Source: Nocardioides jishulii (GTDB taxonomy: Bacteria; Actinomycetota; Actinomycetes; Propionibacteriales; Nocardioidaceae). From it: a stretch of 64,000 nucleotides of DNA. The stretch spans positions 1,736,001 to 1,800,000 of the forward strand of contig NZ_CP040748.1 of the NCBI RefSeq assembly GCF_006007965.1. The letters are read 5' to 3'. Shown piece by piece: positions 1-8,967 of the stretch. The notes under the pieces are model-generated. The model saw only the letters and a list, made by a program, of their open reading frames with translations, was not told the DNA's origin and did not search any database. The translations under genes and the position numbers were made by a program. How positions within the stretch are numbered: position 1 is the first letter of the stretch; each line of letters opens with the position of its first letter.

Positions 1-13
1 CCACCGCCCGCCG

Positions 14-33
14 AACTAAGGATCGCCTTACTT
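14..33. promoter_or_regulatory. Inverted repeat upstream of sufR
   Basis: AACTAAGG-N4-CCTTACTT is a 20-bp inverted repeat with one mismatched pair. It covers the region where a -35 box would lie for the hexamer TAAGAT at 49-54. A metalloregulator or SufR could bind here; the sequence does not say which. Confidence 0.45.
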
Positions 34-48
34 GAAGCACCCCGGCAA

Positions 49-54
49 TAAGAT
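49..54 (+). promoter_or_regulatory. Candidate -10 of the suf operon
   Basis: TAAGAT fits the actinobacterial TANNNT pattern. Transcription would start near 61, leaving only about 5 nt before the GTG at 67 and no room for a Shine-Dalgarno sequence. Confidence 0.5.
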
Positions 55-69
55 CACAATTGCGTTGTG
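55..69. promoter_or_regulatory. Putative SufR operator
   Basis: CACAA-N5-TTGTG is a perfect inverted repeat that covers the predicted transcription start and the GTG start codon of sufR. Mycobacterial SufR is reported to bind a related ACACT-N5-TGTGA-type element, so this is a good candidate for the autoregulatory site. Binding is inferred. Confidence 0.5.
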
Positions 70-744
70 GAATTCGATCGGACGTCCGTTGCGCCTGCTG
101 GCGACGCGTCCACCCGTGGGCGCGTGGCCCGCTCCATCCTGGAGAACGGCCCCTCCACCGCCGCTGAGCTGGCCGAGCGGCTCCAGCTCACGCCCGCCGC
201 CGTACGCCGCCATCTCGACCTGCTCCTGGGCGAGGGGGTCGTGGAGGGTCGCGAGCAGAAGGTCTACGGGCACCGCGGCCGCGGTCGTCCCGCCAAGGTC
301 TTCGCGCTCACCGACACCGGCCGTGACAAGTTCGACCAGGGCTACGACGACCTCGCCGCCCAGGCGCTCCGTTTCCTCAAGGAGACGGCAGGTGACGACG
401 CGGTGATGGAATTCGCGAGGCAGCGCGCAGCGTTCATCGAACGTGACTTCGCCACGTTCATCGAGCAGGAGCCCGACCTGAGCCCTGCCGAGGTCCTCGC
501 CAAGGTCTTCACGGCCGAGGGCTACGCCGCCAGTGTCCGGGCCCTGCCCGGTGCCGGAGTGGTGGACCAGCTCTGCCAGCAGCACTGCCCGGTGTCCCAC
601 GTGGCGAACGAGTTCCCGCAGCTGTGCGAGGCCGAGACCGAGGCGATCAGCCGGGTCGTCGGCACACACGTCCAGAGGTTGGCCACCATCGCCCACGGCG
701 ACGGCGTCTGCACCACTTGCATCCCGAAGAACAAGGAAGGCTGA
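67..744 (+). CDS. sufR: SufR-type iron-sulfur cluster-sensing repressor
   Basis: A 225-residue regulator with an N-terminal winged helix-turn-helix (about 15-75, including the stretch LTPAAVRRHLD). The C-terminal half carries five cysteines, C170, C174, C187, C215 and C218, in the pattern by which SufR proteins hold a [4Fe-4S] cluster. It is the first gene of the suf operon and stops 3 nt before sufB, as in other actinobacteria. The family represses suf transcription when its cluster is intact. The GTG start lies inside an inverted repeat, which suggests autorepression. Identity is strong; the exact start is less certain because no Shine-Dalgarno sequence is present. Confidence 0.9.
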   Translation: MEFDRTSVAPAGDASTRGRVARSILENGPSTAAELAERLQLTPAAVRRHLDLLLGEGVVEGREQKVYGHRGRGRPAKVFALTDTGRDKFDQGYDDLAAQALRFLKETAGDDAVMEFARQRAAFIERDFATFIEQEPDLSPAEVLAKVFTAEGYAASVRALPGAGVVDQLCQQHCPVSHVANEFPQLCEAETEAISRVVGTHVQRLATIAHGDGVCTTCIPKNKEG

Positions 745-747
745 ACC

Positions 748-2166
748 ATGACCTCCATCGAGGAGCTGAACCCCGAGCTGAAGGGCATCGGCCGCTACGA
801 CTTCGGCTGGGCCGACGCGAACGACGCCGGTGCGACCGCGAAGCGTGGTCTCAACGAGGACGTCGTCCGCGACATCTCGGGCAAGAAGTCCGAGCCCCAG
901 TGGATGCTCGACATGCGCCTGAAGGGCCTGAAGCTCTTCCACCGCAAGCCCATGCCGACCTGGGGTTCCGACCTCGGCGGCATCGACTTCGACAACATCA
1001 AGTACTTCGTGCGGTCGTCGGAGAAGCAGGCCCAGTCGTGGGAGGACCTCCCCGAGGACATCAAGAACACCTACGACAAGCTCGGCATCCCTGAGGCGGA
1101 GAAGCAGCGCCTGGTCGCCGGCGTCGCGGCGCAGTACGAGTCCGAGGTCGTCTACCACTCGATCCGTGAGGACCTCGAGGAGAAGGGCGTCATCTTCGTC
1201 GACACCGACACTGCGCTGAGGGAGCACGAGGAGCTCTTCCGCGAGTACTTCGGCACCGTCATCCCGACCGGCGACAACAAGTTCTCTGCCCTCAACACCT
1301 CGGTGTGGTCCGGCGGCTCGTTCATCTACGTGCCCAAGGGCGTCCACGTGGACATCCCGCTCCAGGCCTACTTCCGCATCAACACCGAGAACATGGGCCA
1401 GTTCGAGCGCACGCTGATCATCGTCGACGAGGACGCCTACGTGCACTACGTCGAGGGCTGCACCGCGCCGATCTACTCGTCGGACTCGCTGCACTCCGCG
1501 GTCGTCGAGATCATCGTCAAGAAGGGTGGGCGCTGCCGCTACACGACCATCCAGAACTGGTCCAACAACGTCTACAACCTCGTCACCAAGCGCGCGGTCT
1601 GCGAGGCCGGCGCGACGATGGAATGGGTCGACGGCAACATCGGCTCCAAGGTCACCATGAAGTACCCGGCCGTCTACCTGATGGGGGAGCACGCCAAGGG
1701 CGAGACGCTCTCGATCGCCTTCGCGGGCGAGGGCCAGCACCAGGACGCCGGCGCCAAGATGGTGCACGCCGCCCCCCACACCTCGTCCTCGATCCTGTCG
1801 AAGTCGGTGGCCCGCGGCGGTGGTCGTACGTCCTACCGCGGCCTCATCCAGGTCAACGAGGGTGCCTACGGCTCCAAGTCCAACGTGCTGTGCGACGCGC
1901 TGCTCGTCGACCAGATCAGCCGCTCGGACACCTACCCCTACGTCGACATCCGCGAGGACGACGTCTCCATGGGTCACGAGGCCAGCGTCTCGAAGGTCAG
2001 CGACGACCAGCTCTTCTACCTCATGTCGCGCGGCATGGAGCAGGACGAAGCGATGGCCATGATCGTGCGTGGCTTCGTCGAGCCGATCGCCAAGGAGCTC
2101 CCGATGGAGTACGCCCTCGAGCTCAACCGTCTGATCGAGCTCCAGATGGAGGGCGCGGTCGGCTGA
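748..2166 (+). CDS. sufB: Fe-S cluster assembly scaffold SufB
   Basis: At 472 residues this is the usual length for SufB, the core scaffold of the SufBC2D complex on which clusters are built in the cytosol. Visible family features are the long beta-helical core ([18 protein letters not shown]), the stretch [12 protein letters not shown] and the C-terminal [17 protein letters not shown]. The ATG is preceded by AAGGAAGG overlapping the end of sufR, so translation is probably coupled. Downstream, 64 nt separate it from sufD, the largest gap in the operon. Confidence 0.96.
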   Translation: MTSIEELNPELKGIGRYDFGWADANDAGATAKRGLNEDVVRDISGKKSEPQWMLDMRLKGLKLFHRKPMPTWGSDLGGIDFDNIKYFVRSSEKQAQSWEDLPEDIKNTYDKLGIPEAEKQRLVAGVAAQYESEVVYHSIREDLEEKGVIFVDTDTALREHEELFREYFGTVIPTGDNKFSALNTSVWSGGSFIYVPKGVHVDIPLQAYFRINTENMGQFERTLIIVDEDAYVHYVEGCTAPIYSSDSLHSAVVEIIVKKGGRCRYTTIQNWSNNVYNLVTKRAVCEAGATMEWVDGNIGSKVTMKYPAVYLMGEHAKGETLSIAFAGEGQHQDAGAKMVHAAPHTSSSILSKSVARGGGRTSYRGLIQVNEGAYGSKSNVLCDALLVDQISRSDTYPYVDIREDDVSMGHEASVSKVSDDQLFYLMSRGMEQDEAMAMIVRGFVEPIAKELPMEYALELNRLIELQMEGAVG

Positions 2167-2230
2167 CGCCGCCGCCTCCAGCACCACGGGGCACGCGCCC
2201 TGCACCACTTCGAAACGGAAAGAACCTGAC

Positions 2231-3423
<1,193 letters not shown>

Positions 3424-3424
<1 letters not shown>

Positions 3425-3759
3425 TGGCCTTCCAGCGCGCTTGCGCACTGGGGGAGTTCCGTGAGGGCGAGGCCGTTGCGGTGAGCCTGGACGGGATCGA
3501 CGTCGCGGTGGCCCAGGCGGGTGGCGAGTACTTCGCCATCCAGGACCTGTGCTCCCACGGGCACGTCGCGCTCTCCGAGGGCGAGGTGGAGGACTGCGCC
3601 ATCGAGTGCTGGATGCACGGGTCGGCCTTCGACCTCCGCACCGGCAAGCCCCAGACGCTCCCCGCCACCGAGCCCGTGGCCACCTTCCCGGTCGAGCTCC
3701 GCGGCGACGAGATCCACGTCGACGTGAGCACGACCCTCAACGGCGTCACGCCGTCCTGA
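3424..3759 (+). CDS. Rieske [2Fe-2S] ferredoxin in the suf operon
   Basis: A 111-residue soluble Rieske protein with the two ligand boxes C-S-H (LCSHGHVAL) and C-x-x-H (CWMHGSAFD). It has no membrane anchor, so it is a biphenyl-dioxygenase-ferredoxin or NirD-like electron carrier, not a cytochrome bc component. Its place between sufD and sufC, joined to sufD by a one-base overlap, suggests it donates electrons during cluster assembly or is itself a client. That role is inferred; the domain call is secure. Confidence 0.92.
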
Positions 3760-3791
3760 ACGACAAAGACTTAGAGAAGAGAGAAACACTG

Positions 3792-4550
3792 ATGAGCACT
3801 CTGGAGATCAAGGACCTGCACGTCACGGTCGAGACCGAGGACTCCACCAAGGAGATCCTCAAGGGCGTCACGCTGACCATCAAGGACGGCGAGACCCACG
3901 CGATCATGGGCCCGAACGGCTCCGGTAAGTCGACGCTGGCCTACACGATCGCCGGTCACCCCAAGTACACCGTCACCCAGGGCACGATCCTGCTCGACGG
4001 CGAGGACGTCCTCGAGATGTCGGTCGACGAGCGCGCCCGCGCCGGCCTCTTCCTGGCCATGCAGTACCCGGTCGAGATCCCCGGTGTGTCGGTGAGCAAC
4101 TTCCTGCGCACCGCCAAGACCGCCATCGACGGCGAGGCGCCGAAGCTGCGTACGTGGGTCAAGGACGTCAACGCGGCGCTCGCGGCGAACAACCTCGACG
4201 CCTCCTTCGCCCAGCGCTCGGTCAACGAGGGCTTCTCCGGTGGCGAGAAGAAGCGCCACGAGATCGCCCAGCTCGAGCTCCTCGCGCCGAAGGTCGCCGT
4301 GCTCGACGAGACCGACTCCGGCCTGGACATCGACGCCCTCAAGGTCGTGTCCGACGGCGTCAACCGCTTCGCGGCCAACGGCGACAAGGGTGTCCTGCTG
4401 ATCACGCACTACACCCGCATCCTGCGCTACATCAAGCCCGACTTCGTGCACGTCTTCGTCAACGGTCGGATTGCCGAGCAGGGCGGTCCTGAGCTGGCCG
4501 ACGAGCTCGAGGCCACCGGGTACGACAAGTACGTCAAGGCCGCGGTCTGA
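3792..4550 (+). CDS. sufC: Fe-S assembly ATPase SufC
   Basis: A 252-residue ABC-type ATPase that drives conformational change in SufBC2D; it is not a transporter. Walker A GPNGSGKST is at 40-48, the signature FSGGEKKRHE at about 148-157, Walker B VAVLDETDSGLD at about 168-179, and the H-loop LLITHYTRIL follows. The variant signature SGGEKKR and the motif DETDSGLD are typical of SufC. The ATG at 3792 follows AGAGAAGAGAG, and the upstream open frame belongs to the Rieske region. Confidence 0.96.
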   Translation: MSTLEIKDLHVTVETEDSTKEILKGVTLTIKDGETHAIMGPNGSGKSTLAYTIAGHPKYTVTQGTILLDGEDVLEMSVDERARAGLFLAMQYPVEIPGVSVSNFLRTAKTAIDGEAPKLRTWVKDVNAALAANNLDASFAQRSVNEGFSGGEKKRHEIAQLELLAPKVAVLDETDSGLDIDALKVVSDGVNRFAANGDKGVLLITHYTRILRYIKPDFVHVFVNGRIAEQGGPELADELEATGYDKYVKAAV

Positions 4551-4552
4551 GC

Positions 4553-5812
4553 ATGACTCTCGAAGGACTGCTCCCGGAGCTGGAAGTCATCCGCAAGGAC
4601 TTCCCGATCCTCGAGCGCACCGTCTCCGGCGGCCAGCCGCTGGTCTACCTCGACAGCGCCAACACGTCGCAGAAGCCCCAGGTCGTCATCGACACGATGG
4701 TCGACCATCTGGAGCGTCACAACGCCAACATCGCGCGAGCGATGCACGCGCTCGGCGCGGAGTCGACGGAAGCGTTCGAGAACGGTCGCGACCGGGTGGC
4801 GGCCTTCCTGAACGCGCCCTCACGTGACGAGGTCATCTTCACCAAGAACGCCTCCGAGGCGCTCAACCTGGTGGCCAACACGCTCGCGCTGCGGGGTCCG
4901 CTCCAGATCGGCGAGGGCGACGAGATCGTCATCACCGAGATGGAGCACCACTCCAACATCGTGCCGTGGCAGATGCTGGCCGAGCGCACGGGAGCGACGC
5001 TGCGCTGGTTCGGGATCACCGACGACGGTCGCCTCGACCTGTCCGACGTGGACGAGCTGATCAACGAGCGCACGAAGGTCGTCTCCTTCACCTGGGTGTC
5101 GAACATGCTCGGCACCATCAACCCGGTCGCGGAGCTCGCCGCCAAGGCGAAGGCCGTGGGTGCCCTGGTCGTCGTGGACGCCTCGCAGGCCGCGCCCCAG
5201 CTGGCCGTCGACGTGCAGGCCAGCGGGGCCGACCTGGTTGCCTTCACCGGCCACAAGGTGGTCGGTCCGACCGGCATCGGCGTCCTGTGGGGCCGCCGCG
5301 AGGTGCTCGACGCGCTGCCGCCCTTCCTCGGCGGTGGCGAGATGATCGCCACGGTCTCCATGGCGAAGTCGACCTACGCCCCGCTGCCGCACAAGTTCGA
5401 GGCGGGCACGCCCCCGATCGTCGAGGCCGTCGGCCTCGGCGCCGCGGTGGACTACCTGTCGGCCGTGGGCATGGAGGCGATCCACCGCCACGAGCAGGCC
5501 ATCACCCGCTACGCGCTGGAGGGCCTCGCCACCGTGCCCGGCCTGAGTGTGCTGGGGCCGCTCGACGCGGAGTCCCGAGGGGGCGCGATCTCGTTCGAGA
5601 TCGACGGCGTGCATCCCCACGACGTGGCCCAGGTGCTCGACACCCGCGGCATCGCGGTGCGCGCCGGTCACCACTGCGCGAAGCCTGCGCACGCACGCTT
5701 CGGTGTGCAGAGCTCGACCCGGATGTCGTCGTACCTCTACACGACCCCGGCCGAGATCGACGCGCTGGTCGATGGGCTGAACTACACCCGTTCCTACTTC
5801 AAGGTGGGCTGA
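4553..5812 (+). CDS. sufS: Cysteine desulfurase SufS
   Basis: A 419-residue PLP enzyme that takes sulfur from cysteine (giving alanine) and passes it to SufU. Key residues are visible: PLP lysine K235 in FTGHKVVGPT, the pyridine-contacting D209 in VVVDASQ, and persulfide cysteine C375 in AGHHCAKPAH. The short loop around C375 marks a type II (SufS) enzyme, not NifS/IscS. It begins 2 nt after sufC and ends 3 nt before sufU. Confidence 0.96.
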   Translation: MTLEGLLPELEVIRKDFPILERTVSGGQPLVYLDSANTSQKPQVVIDTMVDHLERHNANIARAMHALGAESTEAFENGRDRVAAFLNAPSRDEVIFTKNASEALNLVANTLALRGPLQIGEGDEIVITEMEHHSNIVPWQMLAERTGATLRWFGITDDGRLDLSDVDELINERTKVVSFTWVSNMLGTINPVAELAAKAKAVGALVVVDASQAAPQLAVDVQASGADLVAFTGHKVVGPTGIGVLWGRREVLDALPPFLGGGEMIATVSMAKSTYAPLPHKFEAGTPPIVEAVGLGAAVDYLSAVGMEAIHRHEQAITRYALEGLATVPGLSVLGPLDAESRGGAISFEIDGVHPHDVAQVLDTRGIAVRAGHHCAKPAHARFGVQSSTRMSSYLYTTPAEIDALVDGLNYTRSYFKVG

Positions 5813-5815
5813 GCG

Positions 5816-6280
5816 ATGTCTGCAGAGCTCGACTCCCTGTACCAGGACATCATCCTGGACCACTACAAGAACCCGCTGAACTCAGGGCTCCGTGAGCCCT
5901 TCGGCAGCGAGGTCCACCACGTCAATCCCACGTGCGGCGACGAGATCACGCTGCGCGTGCAGCTGGAGGGCGACCGGATCGTCGACGTCTCGTACCACGC
6001 CGAGGGGTGCTCGATCTCGCAGGCGTCGACCTCCGTCATGACCGACCTCGTCATCGGCAAGACGGTGTCGGAGGCGATGGCGCTGCACACCGAGTTCCTG
6101 ACCCTGATGCAGGGCAAGGGGCAGGTCGAGCCGGACGAGGAGGTGCTGGAGGACGGCATCGCCTTCGCCGGCGTCGCCAAGTTCCCCGCGCGCGTCAAGT
6201 GCGCCCTGCTGTCGTGGATGGCCATGAAGGACGCCACCGCCCAGGTGCTCGGCACCAACTTCACCGAGGAGAACCAATGA
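5816..6280 (+). CDS. sufU: SufU sulfur-transfer protein
   Basis: A 154-residue zinc-dependent sulfurtransferase that accepts sulfur from SufS. The metal ligands expected from Bacillus SufU are present as C40 and D42 (PTCGDE), C65 (EGCSIS) and C129 (RVKCALL). It takes the place of SufE, which is absent here. Its TGA overlaps the ATG of the next gene by 4 nt (ATGA), so the two are coupled. Confidence 0.95.
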   Translation: MSAELDSLYQDIILDHYKNPLNSGLREPFGSEVHHVNPTCGDEITLRVQLEGDRIVDVSYHAEGCSISQASTSVMTDLVIGKTVSEAMALHTEFLTLMQGKGQVEPDEEVLEDGIAFAGVAKFPARVKCALLSWMAMKDATAQVLGTNFTEENQ

Positions 6281-6759
6281 GCGAGCACACCCACGCGCCC
6301 ACCGACGACCACGCCGGGCACGACCACGCCGGGCACGACCACGCCGGGCACGACCACGCCGGGCACGACCACGCCGGGCATGGTCACGGCCACGGTCGGC
6401 ACGACGACCTCCCCGTCGTCGACCTCGCCGCCGCCTCTTCCAGTGCCTCGTCGGTCGCGGTCGAGGACGTCACCGAGGCGATGAAGGACGTCGTCGACCC
6501 CGAGCTCGGGATCAACGTCGTCGACCTCGGCCTGGTCTACGGAATCCACATCGACGAGGGTTCCAACGCTGTCATCGACATGACCCTCACCTCGGCGGCC
6601 TGCCCGTTGACCGACGTCATCCAGGACCAGACCGAGATGGCGCTCGAGGGCCTCGTCAACGACGTGGCCATCAACTGGGTCTGGATGCCGCCGTGGGGTC
6701 CGGACAAGATCACCGACGACGGTCGCGAGCAGCTGCGCGCCCTCGGCTTCAACGTCTGA
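6277..6759 (+). CDS. sufT: SufT-like MIP18/DUF59 protein with a His-rich N-terminal tail
   Basis: A 160-residue protein. Residues 62-160 form the MIP18 (DUF59) domain, with DPELG at 74-78, the conserved C109 in TSAACPLTD and a C-terminal WMPPWGPDKI. This family helps deliver Fe-S clusters to target proteins. Residues 4-42 are unusual: 15 histidines in five HDHAG-type repeats, as in nickel or zinc chaperones, encoded by a perfect 15-bp DNA repeat. The tail may bind metal (inference). It overlaps sufU by 4 nt and is the last suf gene; the next gene starts only 23 nt later. Confidence 0.9.
   Translation: MSEHTHAPTDDHAGHDHAGHDHAGHDHAGHDHAGHGHGHGRHDDLPVVDLAAASSSASSVAVEDVTEAMKDVVDPELGINVVDLGLVYGIHIDEGSNAVIDMTLTSAACPLTDVIQDQTEMALEGLVNDVAINWVWMPPWGPDKITDDGREQLRALGFNV
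6307..6381 (+). repeat. 15-bp tandem repeat, five copies, in frame in the sufT-like gene
   Basis: The unit GACCACGCCGGGCAC occurs five times head to tail; the last copy ends in T. Each unit adds DHAGH to the protein. The near absence of synonymous differences suggests recent expansion by slippage, so copy number may vary between strains. Confidence 0.95.
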
Positions 6760-6782
6760 CCGCCAGAGTCTGAGGAGTGCAC

Positions 6783-7343
6783 GTGGCCGATGTGAACGCC
6801 GACGAGCGAGTCACCTACGTCCTGGTCGACGGCGAGAACATCGACGCCACGCTCGGCAACTCGATCCTCGGACGCCGTCCGCGCCCTGACGAGCGCCCCC
6901 GGTGGGACCGGCTCCTGGAATGGGCCGAGGACGCCTTCGACCAGCCGGCGCGAGGACTCTTCTTCCTGGCGGTCAACGACGAGTTGCCGATGCCCTTCAT
7001 CCAGGCGCTGACGGCGATCGGGTTCCGTCCCGTCCCGCTGCGCGGCGAGGGCAAGGTCGTCGACATCGCCATCCAGCGGATGGCCGAGGCCATCGCGGAG
7101 CGCGAGGCCGACGTCGCCCTGGTGAGTCACGACGGTGACTTCCTCCCGCAGGTCCGGCGTCTCTGCGACGGCACGCGCGCCGTCGCCCTCGTCGGCTTCT
7201 CCGAGTTCATGAACGCGGCCTTCCGCGGCCTTCCGGGACTACGTCTTGTCGACATGGAGCACGACGTGCGTGCCTTCAACTCGCGCCTGCCCCGGATCAG
7301 GGTCATCGCGATCGACGAGTTCGACCCGATGGAGTTCCTCTGA
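6783..7343 (+). CDS. NYN domain (PIN-like) ribonuclease family protein
   Basis: A 186-residue protein that is essentially one NYN domain. Acidic residues expected at a PIN-like, metal-dependent RNase site are present: D16 in VDGEN, D94 in KVVDIAIQRM, and D117 and D119 in SHDGDF. GTG 6783 is chosen because GAGG lies 7 nt upstream; GTG 6777 would be too close. It is coupled to the acVLRF1 gene by a 4-nt CTGA overlap and may be read through from the suf operon. The substrate is unknown; an RNA target in translation quality control is inferred from the neighbour. Confidence 0.85.
   Translation: MADVNADERVTYVLVDGENIDATLGNSILGRRPRPDERPRWDRLLEWAEDAFDQPARGLFFLAVNDELPMPFIQALTAIGFRPVPLRGEGKVVDIAIQRMAEAIAEREADVALVSHDGDFLPQVRRLCDGTRAVALVGFSEFMNAAFRGLPGLRLVDMEHDVRAFNSRLPRIRVIAIDEFDPMEFL
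7331..7334 (+). promoter_or_regulatory. Shine-Dalgarno sequence deciding a CTG start
   Basis: GGAG stands 5 nt before CTG 7340. No ATG, GTG or TTG in the right frame lies near it, so it supports initiation at CTG. Confidence 0.65.
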
Positions 7344-7954
7344 CCGCGACGGTCCTCGTCCCTGCCGGGCGTTTCGCCCGGTGGGTCGAGAACTTCGGTT
7401 CGCGGCACGGTGCGACGGCCCTGACCACCGTCGACGGAGGTCTTCAGGGCACCGCGGAGGACTCGTCGCACTTCCTCGCGCTGCTGCCCTTCGGCGTCGA
7501 CCACTCAGGCGCACCAGATCCCCAGGCCTTCGTCGCCGCGCTCGTCGTCCCGGACGACTGGGGCATCGTGATCGCCCGCCGCGGTGGCTTCGCCGTGGCG
7601 CGGATGGCGGGGGAGCGCATGGTGTCCTCCAAGGTCGGGCAACGTCACGTCCAGGGGCGCACGAAGGCGGGCGGCCAGAGCCAGCAGCGCTTCGCCCGTC
7701 GACGGGACAACCAGGCGCGGGAAGCCTGGACTGCCGCAGCGGGCCACGCCGCGAGCCACCTCGCGGGACTGCAGGGTCCTGTGGTGGTCGCCGGTGATCC
7801 GGCCGGGGTGGAGACGGTGCTGGCGGACGCCCGGCTCACCCACCTGGTCAGGCACCAGCTGCCGGACACCGTCGGCGAGCCTCGCCGTGAGGCGTTGCTC
7901 AAGGCGGTCACCGACGCACTGAGTGTGCGGGTGTCGGTGCACAACGCGAGCTGA
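7340..7954 (+). CDS. acVLRF1 family peptidyl-tRNA hydrolase, probable CTG start
   Basis: The 204-residue protein belongs to the actinobacterial Vms1-like release-factor family. Its signature is the basic segment KVGQRHVQGRTKAGGQSQQR at about 98-117, whose GGQSQQR resembles the loop by which Vms1/ANKZF1 release nascent chains from stalled ribosomes. The first in-frame ATG/GTG codon is the GTG at 7568, which would remove the first 76 residues, including VLVPAGRFARWVENFG. The reading frame instead begins at CTG 7340, 5 nt after GGAG and overlapping the NYN stop (CTGA). Family assignment is firm; the CTG start is a strong inference. Confidence 0.85.
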   Translation: MTATVLVPAGRFARWVENFGSRHGATALTTVDGGLQGTAEDSSHFLALLPFGVDHSGAPDPQAFVAALVVPDDWGIVIARRGGFAVARMAGERMVSSKVGQRHVQGRTKAGGQSQQRFARRRDNQAREAWTAAAGHAASHLAGLQGPVVVAGDPAGVETVLADARLTHLVRHQLPDTVGEPRREALLKAVTDALSVRVSVHNAS

Positions 7955-8053
7955 GACTCGAACGAGACTTCCAACGGTCGACGTACGCAATGCCCGACTT
8001 CGGCGGTGACCTCTGTCACGATGGGGCCACCGACGCCGACAGGAGGGCCGGAC

Positions 8054-8956
8054 ATGTGGCAGCCGGAGCCGGGGTGGCAGCGTCTCCCCGGCGGACCGTC
8101 CTCCGTCGGACTGTGGCTCGCCCGGGAGGGGGAGCGGCTCACGGTGGTCAAGCGGCTCGCCGCCCCCCACGCCCACGACCCGGACGAGACCCGGCAGCCG
8201 GACCATCCGGCGTACTGGCGCCGGGCCGCTGACGTCGCCCTCTCCGGCATCGTCGACTCGACGCCCGGCCTTCGTTCGGTCACGGCGCTGCGCATCGAGG
8301 AGGACGAGGAAGGCGTCACCCTGGTCCATCCGTGGGTGGAGAAGGTGGAGCTGAACGGCCTCTTCCTGGCTCGTTCGTTGGGGCGGTTCGCCGACGCCAC
8401 CGTCGACGACGTCCCATGGCTGGCGAGGAACCAGCTCGGCACACGCCTGGGACTCGTGGCACGCCGAGGTGGCTGGACGACGCTCGCACGTACGCCGGTG
8501 GCCGACGTGGCCGACCTCCTGTGGCGCCACCGCACCCGCCACCTCGAACGCCTCGCCTCCCACCGGCAGGTGGTCCAGCACGGAGACCCGGTGCCGGCCA
8601 ACCTGCTGGGGCGCGAGGGGGACGACGTCGTGGCGATCGACTGGTCGAGCCTGGGCATCGCGCCTGCCGGCGCCGACCTGGGCTACCTCGCGCTCAGCGT
8701 GGGGGAGGAGTTCGACCCCCTCCTCGACGCGTACGTCGGTGGCCTGGGCCCTGGTCACGACGCGGAGGAGGTGCGGCTCGCCGCGCAGGTAACGGCGGTC
8801 TACACCGTCCTCACCCGGGTGGACTGGGCGCTCGCCCGCGTCGCCTCGGGGGAGGGAGCCCTGGCCGCCAAGTTCCGGCACCCGAGCATCGCGCCCTACA
8901 TCCGGGCGATGCAACGGCAGTTCCCCCAGATCGAGGCGCTGACCCAGCAGACCTGA
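8054..8956 (+). CDS. Aminoglycoside-phosphotransferase-fold protein
   Basis: A 300-residue protein with the kinase catalytic motif HGDPVPAN at 176-183 and the metal-binding region AIDWSSLGIAP from about 194, as in the APH/choline-kinase fold. The N-terminal lobe is short and the substrate cannot be read from sequence. ATG 8054 is set by AGGAGG at 8041-8046. It converges with the zinc peptidase 11 nt downstream. Nothing in the context points to antibiotic resistance; small-molecule kinases of this fold are common in actinobacteria. Confidence 0.75.
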   Translation: MWQPEPGWQRLPGGPSSVGLWLAREGERLTVVKRLAAPHAHDPDETRQPDHPAYWRRAADVALSGIVDSTPGLRSVTALRIEEDEEGVTLVHPWVEKVELNGLFLARSLGRFADATVDDVPWLARNQLGTRLGLVARRGGWTTLARTPVADVADLLWRHRTRHLERLASHRQVVQHGDPVPANLLGREGDDVVAIDWSSLGIAPAGADLGYLALSVGEEFDPLLDAYVGGLGPGHDAEEVRLAAQVTAVYTVLTRVDWALARVASGEGALAAKFRHPSIAPYIRAMQRQFPQIEALTQQT

Positions 8957-8967
8957 CCGCCGGTGGG

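Noticed and set aside
8054..8956. Aminoglycoside resistance kinase
   Set aside because: Only the general APH fold is present. There is no resistance context, and many housekeeping kinases share HGD and IDW motifs.
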